Assembly (NCBI GenBank): GCA_947088865.1
Contig: CAMUHY010000005.1
Span: 62,001 to 126,000, forward strand
Reading direction: 5' to 3'
Length of the DNA stretch: 64,000 nt
Source: an uncultured Eubacterium sp.
Lineage (GTDB): Bacteria > Bacillota > Clostridia > Lachnospirales > Lachnospiraceae
The notes below the pieces were generated by a model, which saw nothing but the letters and a program-made list of their open reading frames with translations, ran no database searches and was not told the origin of the DNA. Shown one piece after another: positions 38,611 to 46,655 of this stretch. The position numbers were made by a program, and so were the translations under genes. The stretch's first letter is position 1. Every line of letters begins with the position of its first letter.

Positions 38611-38768
38611 AGGAACGTTTTAGTTTTCACATATATTACACACTTTAAACATAATTTAACCATTTTATACCTTTATGATTTAGACAGTCAAGCGGATAGA
38701 ACAATCCTTTGATAAGATTAAAGATTAAAATTTAAAAACGCTTTATCAGCGTAGAAATGGGGTATATT
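38611..38768. other. Intergenic region before the repeat-rich lipoprotein gene
   Basis: Contains a hairpin TCAAGCGGAT-N6-ATCCTTTGA (about 38688-38713) and ACGCT-TTATC-AGCGT (38739-38753), the latter directly before the GAAATGGGG SD region. No gene. Confidence 0.35.
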
Positions 38769-40874
38769 ATGTTCAATTATAGAAGATTAACCACAGCATT
38801 ATTGACAGGTACTATTGTAATGTTTTCTGTTACAGGATGTGCAAACACGGATGTGACTCAAGCAGAAATTCAAGTACACACAAATAATTCGCAAAAGACA
38901 GCATTTACAAGTAATTCGGATTTAAAGGTGGAATATACAAGTGAAGAGTTGGATGCCAGTTTTGATGAATCAACGTGTACTAAAATTGTACTTGGAAATG
39001 AAACCGTTGAAATTACGTCACCAGGAACCTATCTACTCAGTGGTACACTTACAGAAAAAAGTATCCATGTAAATTGTAATGAAAAAGACACAGTACGATT
39101 TATATTAAATGGCGTTCAAATAACCAATTCAACAGAGGCGCCCATTGTTATAGAAGAAGCAAAAAAAGTAATTCTTACCCTTGCTGAAGGGACAAATAAT
39201 ACAATTACCGATTCAAGAAACACAACGACAGAACAAGAATATTCGGCAGCAATATCGTCAAAAGCAGACCTTACAATAAATGGAAAAGGGACATTGACAG
39301 TCAATGCAAAATATCGCAATGGTATAAAAAGTTCAGATGATTTAAAGATAGTATCAGGAACATTTGATATTGATAGTAAAGAAGATGGAATTGTCGGCAA
39401 AGACTTATTGGCTGTCCGTGATGGAAATTATACGATTACCGCAGGGACAGATGGAATGAAATCGACTTATGACACAGATACTTCTAAAGGAAATATTGTT
39501 ATTGAGGGCGGACAATTTCAAATTACATCACAAAATGATGGGATTCAGTCTCAAAATATATTGGCGGTAAGCAATGGTATATTTACAATAAAAACGGGAA
39601 CAGGGGCAAGTGAAGCCTTAAAATCAAATAGTAATATCAATGACAGACAACGAGTCGATTGGGGAAATAATGCGACAACAACATCCGACAATTCGGAGAG
39701 CAATAAAGGACTCAAATCAGAAAATGCGACATATATTACAGGCGGTACGTATACAATAGACAGTCAAGATGACAGTATTCATTCCAATGGACAGATTGTT
39801 ATTGATGGTGGAACATTTTATTTAAGTACAGGCGATGATGGTGTTCATGCAGATAGCTCGATTGAGATAAATGGAGGAAACATTGATATTCAAAAAAGTT
39901 ATGAGGGTATTGAAGCCGAAAAAATTACAATCAATCAAGGAAGTATATCCATTGTATCCAGTGATGATGGAATTAATGCTGCCAATGGAAGCAGCACAGG
40001 ATTTTCAATGGGCGGCGGCATGAAAAATAATGGACAGAACGTGACCGAAAATGCACAATCAAGTACAATACTGTTGACAATCAATGGAGGCACTATTGTA
40101 GTCAATGCAGATGGCGACGGAATTGACTCAAACGGAAGTGTGATTGTTAATGGTGGAGAAATTGTTGTGATGGGACCAACAAACAATAACAATGCAGCAT
40201 TGGATTTTGACAGTCAATTTGAAATCAATGGGGGAACGTTGATGGCGTTTGGGTCAAGTGGAATGTTGGAAGTACCAACGTCAGCAGCCAACGGGTGCTG
40301 TCTGGCGGCGACATTTGAGACGCAGACAGATGATTTGGCATTTGAATTAAAGGATTCATCGGGAAATACGATTATGAGTTATACACCTGTAAAAAGTTAT
40401 TCTTCTGCAATTGTGTATTCTGAAAAGATTAAAAATTCAAATCAATATACCATAAAAGCTGGAAATAGCAGTGTAGAATTGACTGCCACAGAAGGCGTTA
40501 CAACAAGCGGGAATGTTGGTATGGGTGGAATGCCAGGAAATCAGGGGATGTTTGGCAATCAAGGCAAGCCCGATATGCAGGGCGGCAGAGGTGGTCGCGG
40601 CAGCGCAAATAATGATGGAATGAGTGTGCCAAGCGATGGTATACCTGGTGAAATGGGAATGCCAAATACAGATGGCGTGCCTGATAAAATGGGAATGCCA
40701 AATGCAGATGGTGTGTCCGATGAAATAGGAATGCCAAATAGAGGCAGCGTGCCAAATGAAATGAATATGCCTGAAAATGAAGATGGAAATAATAATGCTA
40801 TTCCAGATAAAAACAATATAAAGCAAAAAGGACAAAACGGTACAGATACGCAGGACAATATGAATTTTATGTAA
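38769..40874 (+). CDS. Large lipoprotein, carbohydrate-binding (DUF4353/Cthe_2159-like) with Met/Gly-rich repeat tail
   Basis: 701 aa. Signal peptide with lipobox VTGC, so a predicted surface lipoprotein. Residues about 60-560 are made of parabolic repeats rich in IxGGxFxI, DDGIxS and NGG, as in the beta-helical Cthe_2159 family that binds cellulose or pectic acid. The tail (about 575-701) is rich in Gly, Met, Pro and Asn with four 12-residue repeats (DGVPDxMGMPNx). ATG 38769 has GGGG 6 nt upstream. Transcribed alone; substrate is inferred only from the family. Confidence 0.8.
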   Translation: MFNYRRLTTALLTGTIVMFSVTGCANTDVTQAEIQVHTNNSQKTAFTSNSDLKVEYTSEELDASFDESTCTKIVLGNETVEITSPGTYLLSGTLTEKSIHVNCNEKDTVRFILNGVQITNSTEAPIVIEEAKKVILTLAEGTNNTITDSRNTTTEQEYSAAISSKADLTINGKGTLTVNAKYRNGIKSSDDLKIVSGTFDIDSKEDGIVGKDLLAVRDGNYTITAGTDGMKSTYDTDTSKGNIVIEGGQFQITSQNDGIQSQNILAVSNGIFTIKTGTGASEALKSNSNINDRQRVDWGNNATTTSDNSESNKGLKSENATYITGGTYTIDSQDDSIHSNGQIVIDGGTFYLSTGDDGVHADSSIEINGGNIDIQKSYEGIEAEKITINQGSISIVSSDDGINAANGSSTGFSMGGGMKNNGQNVTENAQSSTILLTINGGTIVVNADGDGIDSNGSVIVNGGEIVVMGPTNNNNAALDFDSQFEINGGTLMAFGSSGMLEVPTSAANGCCLAATFETQTDDLAFELKDSSGNTIMSYTPVKSYSSAIVYSEKIKNSNQYTIKAGNSSVELTATEGVTTSGNVGMGGMPGNQGMFGNQGKPDMQGGRGGRGSANNDGMSVPSDGIPGEMGMPNTDGVPDKMGMPNADGVSDEIGMPNRGSVPNEMNMPENEDGNNNAIPDKNNIKQKGQNGTDTQDNMNFM
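40635..40778 (+). repeat. Four tandem 36-bp coding repeats in the lipoprotein tail
   Basis: Four in-frame units begin at 40635, 40671, 40707 and 40743, each encoding a variant of D-G-V-P-D-x-M-G-M-P-N-x; the last is diverged. Confidence 0.8.
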
Positions 40875-40902
40875 AATTGTTTACAATAAAATACAATAAT
40901 AT

Positions 40903-40938
40903 GAAAGGGTGTCAAGTATTTTTACTTGACACCCTTTC
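40903..40938 (+). terminator. Perfect hairpin after the lipoprotein gene
   Basis: GAAAGGGTGTCAAGTA (40903-40918), loop TTTT, TACTTGACACCCTTTC (40923-40938): a 16-bp perfect stem. No U-tract follows, but position and stability suggest a terminator. Confidence 0.65.
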
Positions 40939-40942
40939 ACAG

Positions 40943-41002
40943 TCGTGATATGATACACGAGGCTTAACAATAATTGTATGAAGTTATTATAATAAATAGG
41001 AG
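40943..41002 (+). promoter_or_regulatory. ylxM upstream region: promoter or leader element
   Basis: TTAACA (40964-40969), 18 bp, TATAAT (40988-40993) reads as a promoter, but transcription would then begin at the SD AGGAG (40998-41002). Alternatively a transcribed leader: TCGTG (40943-40947) and CACGA (40956-40960) form a hairpin whose loop ATATGATA can pair with TATTATA just before the SD. The two readings compete. Confidence 0.35.
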
Positions 41003-41007
41003 TGTTT

Positions 41008-41361
41008 ATGGAGAAATTCGTTGAACAAACGCTTCTTTACGATTTTTATGGAGAATTGCTAAGTGAACATCAGCGCAACATTTATAAAGATGTGATTTTT
41101 AATGATTTGTCATTGAGTGAAATTGCTGATGAGTATGGCATATCAAGGCAAGGCGTCCATGATATCATTAAAAGAGTCAACCATTCTTTGTGTGTATATG
41201 AAGACAAATTGCGTTTAGTTGAAAAATTTTTGTCAACAAAGGAAAAGCTTTGTACAATAGAGCGTTTGACAGAAGAAGTAATTCATTCAGACAGTCTTGA
41301 CAGCGTTGATATTGTTAGGCAGATACGCGTTATTGTGAAAGAAATCATTGATAGTATATAG
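41008..41361 (+). CDS. ylxM: YlxM-family HTH protein of the SRP operon
   Basis: 117 aa, almost entirely a sigma-70 region-4-like helix-turn-helix ([23 protein letters not shown], about 33-55). YlxM is nearly always encoded immediately before ffh and is thought to act with the SRP. ATG 41008 follows AGGAG by 5 nt. Confidence 0.9.
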   Translation: MEKFVEQTLLYDFYGELLSEHQRNIYKDVIFNDLSLSEIADEYGISRQGVHDIIKRVNHSLCVYEDKLRLVEKFLSTKEKLCTIERLTEEVIHSDSLDSVDIVRQIRVIVKEIIDSI

Positions 41362-41388
41362 TTGCTGTCGCAACAGAATTGAGGGTTT

Positions 41389-42744
41389 ATGGCATTTGAC
41401 AGCTTATCCGATAAACTTCAGAATATATTTAAGAATTTAAGAGGCAAGGGCAGGCTTTCTGAAGCTGATGTAAAAGCTGCTTTAAAAGAAGTGAAGATGG
41501 CTTTACTGGAAGCAGATGTCAATTTTAAAGTAGTAAAACAGTTTGTAAAGTCTGTGGAAGAACGAGCCATTGGACAAGATGTGATGACAAGCCTTACACC
41601 AGGTCAGATGGTTATTAAGATTGTCAATGAAGAGATGATTTCCCTGATGGGTTCAGAGACAACCGAGATTGCTTTAAAATCAGGCGGTGAGATTACCGTT
41701 GTTATGATGGCTGGATTGCAGGGTGCAGGTAAAACAACAACAACAGCAAAACTTGCAGGAAAGTTTAAGGCAAAAGGAAAGAAGCCATTGTTAGTTGCCT
41801 GTGATATTTACAGACCAGCAGCAATTGAACAGTTAAAGATAAATGGACAAAAACAGGAAGTTGAAGTGTTTTCTATGGGAACAAACAACAGTCCTGTTGA
41901 TATTGCAAAAGCTGCAATCAATCATGCCAAGATGAACAGTTACAATGTTGTCATTTTAGATACAGCAGGTCGTCTTCATGTAGATGAAGATATGATGACA
42001 GAGTTGATTCAGATAAAAGAGCAAGTGCATGTAGACCAGACGGTTCTTGTTGTCGATGCAATGACAGGACAAGATGCGGTCACGGTTTCCTCTTCTTTTA
42101 ATGAAAAGGTGGGGATTGACGGAGTTATTCTTACAAAATTGGACGGTGATACAAGGGGCGGTGCTGCTTTGTCAATAAAAGCAGTGACAGGCAAACCAAT
42201 CTTGTATGTTGGTATGGGTGAAAAGCTTTCCGACCTTGAACAGTTTTATCCGGACAGAATGGCATCAAGAATACTGGGCATGGGCGATGTGCTTACGCTG
42301 ATTGAGAAGGCGGAGGCTCAAATTGATGCAGATAAAGCAAAAGAGATGGAGCAAAAGCTCAAAAAAGCCGATTTTGATTTTAATGATTTCTTGGAATATA
42401 TGGGACAAATTAAGAATTTAGGGGGCATTGGCTCGATTCTTGATATGCTTCCAGGTATGGGAATCGGCGGACAGATAAAAGGTCTTGATGCTTCAGCAAC
42501 AGACGATGCGGAGGCGAATATGAAAAAGACCGAAGCAATTATCTATTCGATGACACCAGCCGAGCGAAGCAATCCGAATTTATTAAATCCTTCAAGAAAA
42601 AATAGAATTGCCAGAGGTGCAGGTGTTGATATCAGCGAAGTGAATCGTTTAGTAAAGCAATTTGAGCAGATGAAAAAAATGATGAAACAGATGCCTGGTA
42701 TGATGAAGGGCGCTAAAAAGGGACGTTTTAAATTACCTTTTTAA
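41389..42744 (+). CDS. ffh: Signal recognition particle protein Ffh
   Basis: SRP54 GTPase that binds 4.5S RNA and signal sequences. N domain 1-85; G domain GLQGAGKTTTTAKLA (about 107), DTAGRLHVD, TKLDGDTRGG; Met-rich M domain with the tail MKKMMKQMPGMMKG. 451 aa, normal. A GTTGC-TGTC-GCAAC hairpin precedes the SD GAGGG. Confidence 0.98.
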   Translation: MAFDSLSDKLQNIFKNLRGKGRLSEADVKAALKEVKMALLEADVNFKVVKQFVKSVEERAIGQDVMTSLTPGQMVIKIVNEEMISLMGSETTEIALKSGGEITVVMMAGLQGAGKTTTTAKLAGKFKAKGKKPLLVACDIYRPAAIEQLKINGQKQEVEVFSMGTNNSPVDIAKAAINHAKMNSYNVVILDTAGRLHVDEDMMTELIQIKEQVHVDQTVLVVDAMTGQDAVTVSSSFNEKVGIDGVILTKLDGDTRGGAALSIKAVTGKPILYVGMGEKLSDLEQFYPDRMASRILGMGDVLTLIEKAEAQIDADKAKEMEQKLKKADFDFNDFLEYMGQIKNLGGIGSILDMLPGMGIGGQIKGLDASATDDAEANMKKTEAIIYSMTPAERSNPNLLNPSRKNRIARGAGVDISEVNRLVKQFEQMKKMMKQMPGMMKGAKKGRFKLPF

Positions 42745-42990
42745 CTGCATCAAGTAACACAGCAGATTGTAAATATCCGCTGTGATGTAGATACAATAGG
42801 TTTGCAAACATAACCCGTAAGGTTATAGTACCGTAGGAACTACGGAAAGGTTTTTCCTCATAAAAAAGCCATAGCTTTGGAAACTGATAGCTCGTAAAAA
42901 TAAATTTTCCTAAATGGTTGAGAAGGATTAAAAGAAACGCTCACTTTGATAAGTGAAAGTAGTTCACTAAATAGTAGGAGGTGAAAATTC
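42745..42990 (+). promoter_or_regulatory. Structured leader between ffh and rpsP
   Basis: A 246-bp gap with successive hairpins: CACAGC(A)GAT...ATC(C)GCTGTG (42757-42785, a dispersed repeat copy), TAACC-GGTTA (42811-42825), CCGTAG-GAA-CTACGG (42831-42845), AGG-T5-CCT (42848-42858) and CACTT-AAGTG (42941-42955). No gene. It could be a ribosomal-protein leader or an accumulation of repeat elements; no known class is recognised. Confidence 0.4.
42761..42787 (+). repeat. Dispersed intergenic repeat, copy 2
   Basis: AGCAGATTGTAAATATCCGCT core; the stem extends to CACAGCAGAT/ATCCGCTGTG with one mismatch. ATTGTA...TACAAT (42766-42796) is an alternative stem. Confidence 0.5.
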
Positions 42991-43236
42991 ATGGCAGTAA
43001 AGATTCGATTGAAAAGATTAGGGGAAAAGAAGTCTCCTTTTTATAGAATTATCGTTGCAGATTCAAGGTCTCCAAGAAATGGTAGATTTATTGACCAAAT
43101 CGGTACGTATGACCCTAATTATAATCCTAGTAAGCTTAACATTGACGCTGAAGCAGCTAAAAAATGGCTGGCAAACGGCGCTCAGCCTACGGAAGTTGTT
43201 GGCAAGCTCTTCAAGATAGCCGGTATTGAGAAGTAA
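42991..43236 (+). CDS. rpsP: 30S ribosomal protein S16
   Basis: 81 aa. Begins [30 protein letters not shown] sequence, diagnostic of S16, with GTYDPNYNP and the [11 protein letters not shown] segment. SD AGGAGGTG is strong. Followed by the KH protein and rimM as in other Firmicutes. Confidence 0.97.
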   Translation: MAVKIRLKRLGEKKSPFYRIIVADSRSPRNGRFIDQIGTYDPNYNPSKLNIDAEAAKKWLANGAQPTEVVGKLFKIAGIEK

Positions 43237-43261
43237 ACAAACTAGTGGAGGTGTTGTTTCG

Positions 43262-43495
43262 GTGAAAGAATTAGTTGAAGTAATTGCTAAGGCACTAGTT
43301 GAAAATCCTAATGAAGTTGTTGTAAAAGAGACAGAAAAGGATAGAGCTATTATTATTGAGCTGAAAGTTGCTCCTTCTGATATGGGAAAAGTTATTGGCA
43401 AGTCGGGAAAAATAGCAAGAGCTATCCGCTCCGTTGTCACTGCTGCATCCTCTAAATCAGATAAAAAAGTGATTGTTGAGATTGACAATTGTTAA
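43262..43495 (+). CDS. khpA: KH-domain RNA-binding protein (YlqC/KhpA)
   Basis: 77 aa single KH domain with the GKVIGKSGKIARAIR loop. KhpA proteins form a complex with KhpB and bind many RNAs, affecting cell size and envelope. Start is GTG 43262, matching the family N-terminus (VKELVEVIAKALV); GGAGG lies 10 nt upstream. Located between rpsP and rimM as expected. Confidence 0.93.
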   Translation: MKELVEVIAKALVENPNEVVVKETEKDRAIIIELKVAPSDMGKVIGKSGKIARAIRSVVTAASSKSDKKVIVEIDNC

Positions 43496-43566
43496 GATGA
43501 ATAATTGTTAAAACAAAAAATGTGATTTGTATTTGTTGAAAATAGACAATAAAGCATTCATATTTC

Positions 43567-43600
43567 ATAAAATAAGCGGGCGGCTGCCCGCTTATTTTAT
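43567..43600. terminator. Bidirectional-type terminator after khpA
   Basis: ATAAAATAAGCGGGC (43567-43581), loop GGCT, GCCCGCTTATTTTAT (43586-43600): a perfect 15-bp stem with A/T flanks. It separates rpsP-khpA from rimM. Confidence 0.85.
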
Positions 43601-43688
43601 ATATGGAAAGTATAGAGAAAGCAGTTAATATATATAATGAGGGATAGTATCAAAAATAATATTGATACGTTTCAGAATGGGGGATTTT

Positions 43689-44201
43689 ATGGAAGACTTA
43701 TTAAGAGTAGGTGTTATCACGAAAACACATGGTATTAAGGGTGAAGTAAAACTGTTTCCTACATCGGATGATTTAGAACGATATAAAGTATTAAAAAAGT
43801 GTATTATTCAGAGTAAGCGGGAACATATTGAAGTGGAAGTTGAGTATGTTAAATTTTTTAAACAGTATGTTATTGTGAAGTTTAAAGAATTTAACAGTAT
43901 TAATGATATCGAAAAATATGTAAAAAGTGACCTTATGGTTACAAGAGAACATGCAATACCATGTGAAGAAGGAGAATATTTTATATGCGATTTAATTGGA
44001 CTTACGGTAATGACAGATGAGGGACAATTGTTGGGTGAACTTACGGATGTTCTTGAGACAGGCGCCAATAATGTATATGAAGTCACAAACGCAGAAGGAA
44101 AAAAATATCTTCTTCCAGTAATAGACCAATGTATTTTAGCGCATCATTTAGAAGAGAAAAAAATAATTGTACATATATTACCAGGATTACTTGATATATA
44201 A
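43689..44201 (+). CDS. rimM: 16S rRNA processing protein RimM
   Basis: 30S maturation factor binding S19. The N-terminal domain begins VGVITKTHGIKGEVKL; the C-terminal PRC barrel has GLTVMTDEGQLLGELTDVLETGANNVYEV. 170 aa. ATG 43689 has GGGGGA 4 nt upstream; an earlier in-frame ATG at 43677 overlaps it. A GTATCAA-TTGATAC hairpin precedes the SD. The usual next gene, trmD, is absent. Confidence 0.95.
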   Translation: MEDLLRVGVITKTHGIKGEVKLFPTSDDLERYKVLKKCIIQSKREHIEVEVEYVKFFKQYVIVKFKEFNSINDIEKYVKSDLMVTREHAIPCEEGEYFICDLIGLTVMTDEGQLLGELTDVLETGANNVYEVTNAEGKKYLLPVIDQCILAHHLEEKKIIVHILPGLLDI

Positions 44202-44260
44202 GAAAAAATATGATATCATTATAAAGAAAATTAAATTTTTATAAAAAGGAGGTACATAAG

Positions 44261-44650
44261 ATGCCGATTCAAAACCGTAATCTAGCTATGTACATAGTTT
44301 TATCCATTGTAACTTGTGGACTTTTTGGTATTTATTGGTTTATCGTTGTAACCGATGATGTTAAAAGTATTGTAAATGATAACCAAACTCCAAGCGGTGG
44401 TGTAGCATTTCTTTTAACACTTGTAACATGTGGTATTTATGGATTTTTCTGGGCTTATAAGATGGGTGAAAAAATTGACTATATGAAGTCTATGCAGGGT
44501 ATGCCATCAGGCAATTCAAGCATACTATTTCTCATTCTTGAGATATTCGGATTACAGATTGTTAATTTAGCGCTTATACAAGATTCTGTTAATAAATTTG
44601 TTGATATGAATAATAGACCAAATGGCAATGGTCCAATGACTAATTTTTAA
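44261..44650 (+). CDS. DUF4234 small membrane protein
   Basis: 129 aa with membrane segments at about 8-30, 46-66 and 85-108. The paired motifs IVTCGLFGIYWF and LVTCGIYGFFWAYKM identify DUF4234. Function unknown. SD AAGGAGG. It lies where trmD would be expected and is followed by a terminator. Confidence 0.88.
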   Translation: MPIQNRNLAMYIVLSIVTCGLFGIYWFIVVTDDVKSIVNDNQTPSGGVAFLLTLVTCGIYGFFWAYKMGEKIDYMKSMQGMPSGNSSILFLILEIFGLQIVNLALIQDSVNKFVDMNNRPNGNGPMTNF

Positions 44651-44690
44651 AAAATAAAATTGTCCATATAAGAAAAGTTAAATGTTAAAA

Positions 44691-44734
44691 AATGCTTACA
44701 GTTTGACGTCATGTTAAATTGTAAGTATTTTTTT
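44691..44734 (+). terminator. Terminator after the DUF4234 gene
   Basis: AATGCTTACA (44691-44700) pairs with TGTAAGTATT (44720-44729), with inner TTT/AAA, followed by a T-tract. Confidence 0.75.
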
Positions 44735-44821
44735 GCCTAAGAATTTATAACATGTAAACCTTTATAAAGTTTGATTTATTATTTCAACTAAATTTATGTA
44801 AAATAAGTTTGAATTTACTTT

Positions 44822-44850
44822 TTGGTGGATTTAAAATAGTTTATTATAAT
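44822..44850 (+). promoter_or_regulatory. Putative promoter of the ABC exporter pair
   Basis: TTGGTG (44822-44827), 17-bp spacer, TATAAT (44845-44850), about 90 bp before the first ABC gene. The -35 is weak. Confidence 0.4.
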
Positions 44851-44939
44851 AAATAGGATGAAGCAGATATGTATTATTTGTTTTATTGTTTGATGAAATT
44901 TGAAAAATTTTGTTTTTTGTGCGGGAAATGAGGAGTAAG

Positions 44940-46655
44940 ATGCGAAAAAAAATATTTGTTCAATGTATGATGCAATATGTATGGTTATTGTTGATAGAAG
45001 CTGTGTTAGCAATTGTTGTCAGCTATACGATGGTACAGGGCAATCAAATTATCAGTGTGGTTATTGATGATATGTTAGCAGGAAAAGATGTTTTGTTTGC
45101 CCATTTTGTTGTTCAGTTTTTGATATTTACAATTGTTGGCGTTTTGGGGTCTTTTATACAAAGTATAGCAGCATCAAAATATGCTGTATATATATGTACA
45201 AAATATAAAGATTTGGTTGTTGAAAAGCTTTATTCCATAGAATATAAATATTTTGATTCCAATTATGTGGCGACTCTTTTAAATAAAGTCATAGGTGATT
45301 TAGGGGAAATTGCAGGATTTTTGGAATCGGTACTGCCGCAAATGATAAGTAATATTATTGCTATTATTATATATTCCGTCTACATAGCGCAGTTAAATTT
45401 AGGATTGTGGATATTGATTGTTGTATCGTATCCTTTAATTTTTTGGATCGCCAATATATTAGTAAAAAAAATTAGCGGTCTGCAAAGCATTTTCCGGCAA
45501 AAAGTAGATAAAATAGCAGAGATTGCCCAAGATGCAGTAAATGGAATTTTAGTGTTGCGTTCTTTTGGAATGGAGCAAATTTTTCAGAAAAAGATGCATA
45601 CGGCAACCAAAGAATTGGTAGAAAATGAAGAAAAACGAACACAGATGACAAATACGGCAATGGTTATCAGAAAGATGATTCAATGGCTGCCCAATATTAT
45701 CAGTGCTGTTTATGCCGTGTATTTAGTAAGTCAAGGCGATATTAGTCTTGGCGGATTGGTCGCCTTTATTTTAGTTTTAAATAAATTTGTAGAAGCTTTT
45801 ATTGAATTGCCGTTTTGTATGGTTGATGCATCGGCTGGTATGGTTTGTATAAAACGTATGGAGGAAATTTTTGATGCAAAAGAGGAGATGGGCGGAGTAC
45901 AATGTGTACCGATAGATACTGATGTGACGCTTTGTTTTGAGAATGTCAATTTTGGATATACACAGGATAATCTGGTCTTGCAAAATTTGTCTTTTGAGGT
46001 AAAAAAGGGAGAAAGTGTTGCTTTTGTCGGTGAATCCGGAGGTGGAAAAAGTACTATCTTTCATTTGCTATGCGGATTTTATGAAAAGACGAGCGGCAAT
46101 TATCAACTGATGGGCAGGCGTATTGAGGATTGGAATAGGAAAGCGTTAAGAGAACAAATTGCTTTGGTTTCTCAAAATGTATTTTTGTTTCCAACGACTA
46201 TTGAAGAAAATATTTTATATGGGAATCCAAAGGCAACCCATGAAGAAATGGTTGAAGCATGTAAGAAAGCAGAAATTCATGCGTTTATTATGACATTGCC
46301 GCAAGGATATCAAACGGTAGTGGGAGAGCGAGGCGCTATTCTTTCAGGAGGACAGAAGCAGCGCATCTCCATTGCCAGAGCAATTTTAAAAGATGCACCA
46401 ATTTTATTGTTAGACGAGCCTACATCGGCATTAGATGTAGAGACGGAAAGCAGTATACAAAATGCAATTGGAGCAGTTATGTCTGGAAGGACTTGTATTA
46501 CAATTGCACATCGTTTATCAACCATTGTCCATGCAGATAAAATTTTAGTATTAAAGCAGGGACATATTGTAGAATGGGGTACGCATGAGGAGTTGATGGC
46601 ATTAGGACAAGTATATGCGGCAATGTATGGGGAGGCAGATAATGAAGAATTATAA
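44940..46655 (+). CDS. ABC exporter half-transporter, subunit 1
   Basis: 571 aa: six-helix transmembrane domain (about 1-310) fused to a nucleotide-binding domain. Walker A GESGGGKS (364-371), signature LSGGQKQR, Walker B LLLDEPTSALD with catalytic Glu, and switch His in IAHRLS: all canonical. Overlaps subunit 2 by 14 nt, so they very likely form a heterodimer. ATG 44940 follows GAGGAG by 4 nt. Substrate unknown (drug, lipid or peptide). Confidence 0.9.
   Translation: MRKKIFVQCMMQYVWLLLIEAVLAIVVSYTMVQGNQIISVVIDDMLAGKDVLFAHFVVQFLIFTIVGVLGSFIQSIAASKYAVYICTKYKDLVVEKLYSIEYKYFDSNYVATLLNKVIGDLGEIAGFLESVLPQMISNIIAIIIYSVYIAQLNLGLWILIVVSYPLIFWIANILVKKISGLQSIFRQKVDKIAEIAQDAVNGILVLRSFGMEQIFQKKMHTATKELVENEEKRTQMTNTAMVIRKMIQWLPNIISAVYAVYLVSQGDISLGGLVAFILVLNKFVEAFIELPFCMVDASAGMVCIKRMEEIFDAKEEMGGVQCVPIDTDVTLCFENVNFGYTQDNLVLQNLSFEVKKGESVAFVGESGGGKSTIFHLLCGFYEKTSGNYQLMGRRIEDWNRKALREQIALVSQNVFLFPTTIEENILYGNPKATHEEMVEACKKAEIHAFIMTLPQGYQTVVGERGAILSGGQKQRISIARAILKDAPILLLDEPTSALDVETESSIQNAIGAVMSGRTCITIAHRLSTIVHADKILVLKQGHIVEWGTHEELMALGQVYAAMYGEADNEEL

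Noticed and set aside
40437..40915. Three long - strand frames in the lipoprotein tail
   Set aside because: They arise from the low-complexity 36-bp repeats read in reverse (Ile/His/Ser repeats).
43496..43566. Small gene between khpA and rimM
   Set aside because: No start with SD and no frame of useful length; only terminator sequence is supported.
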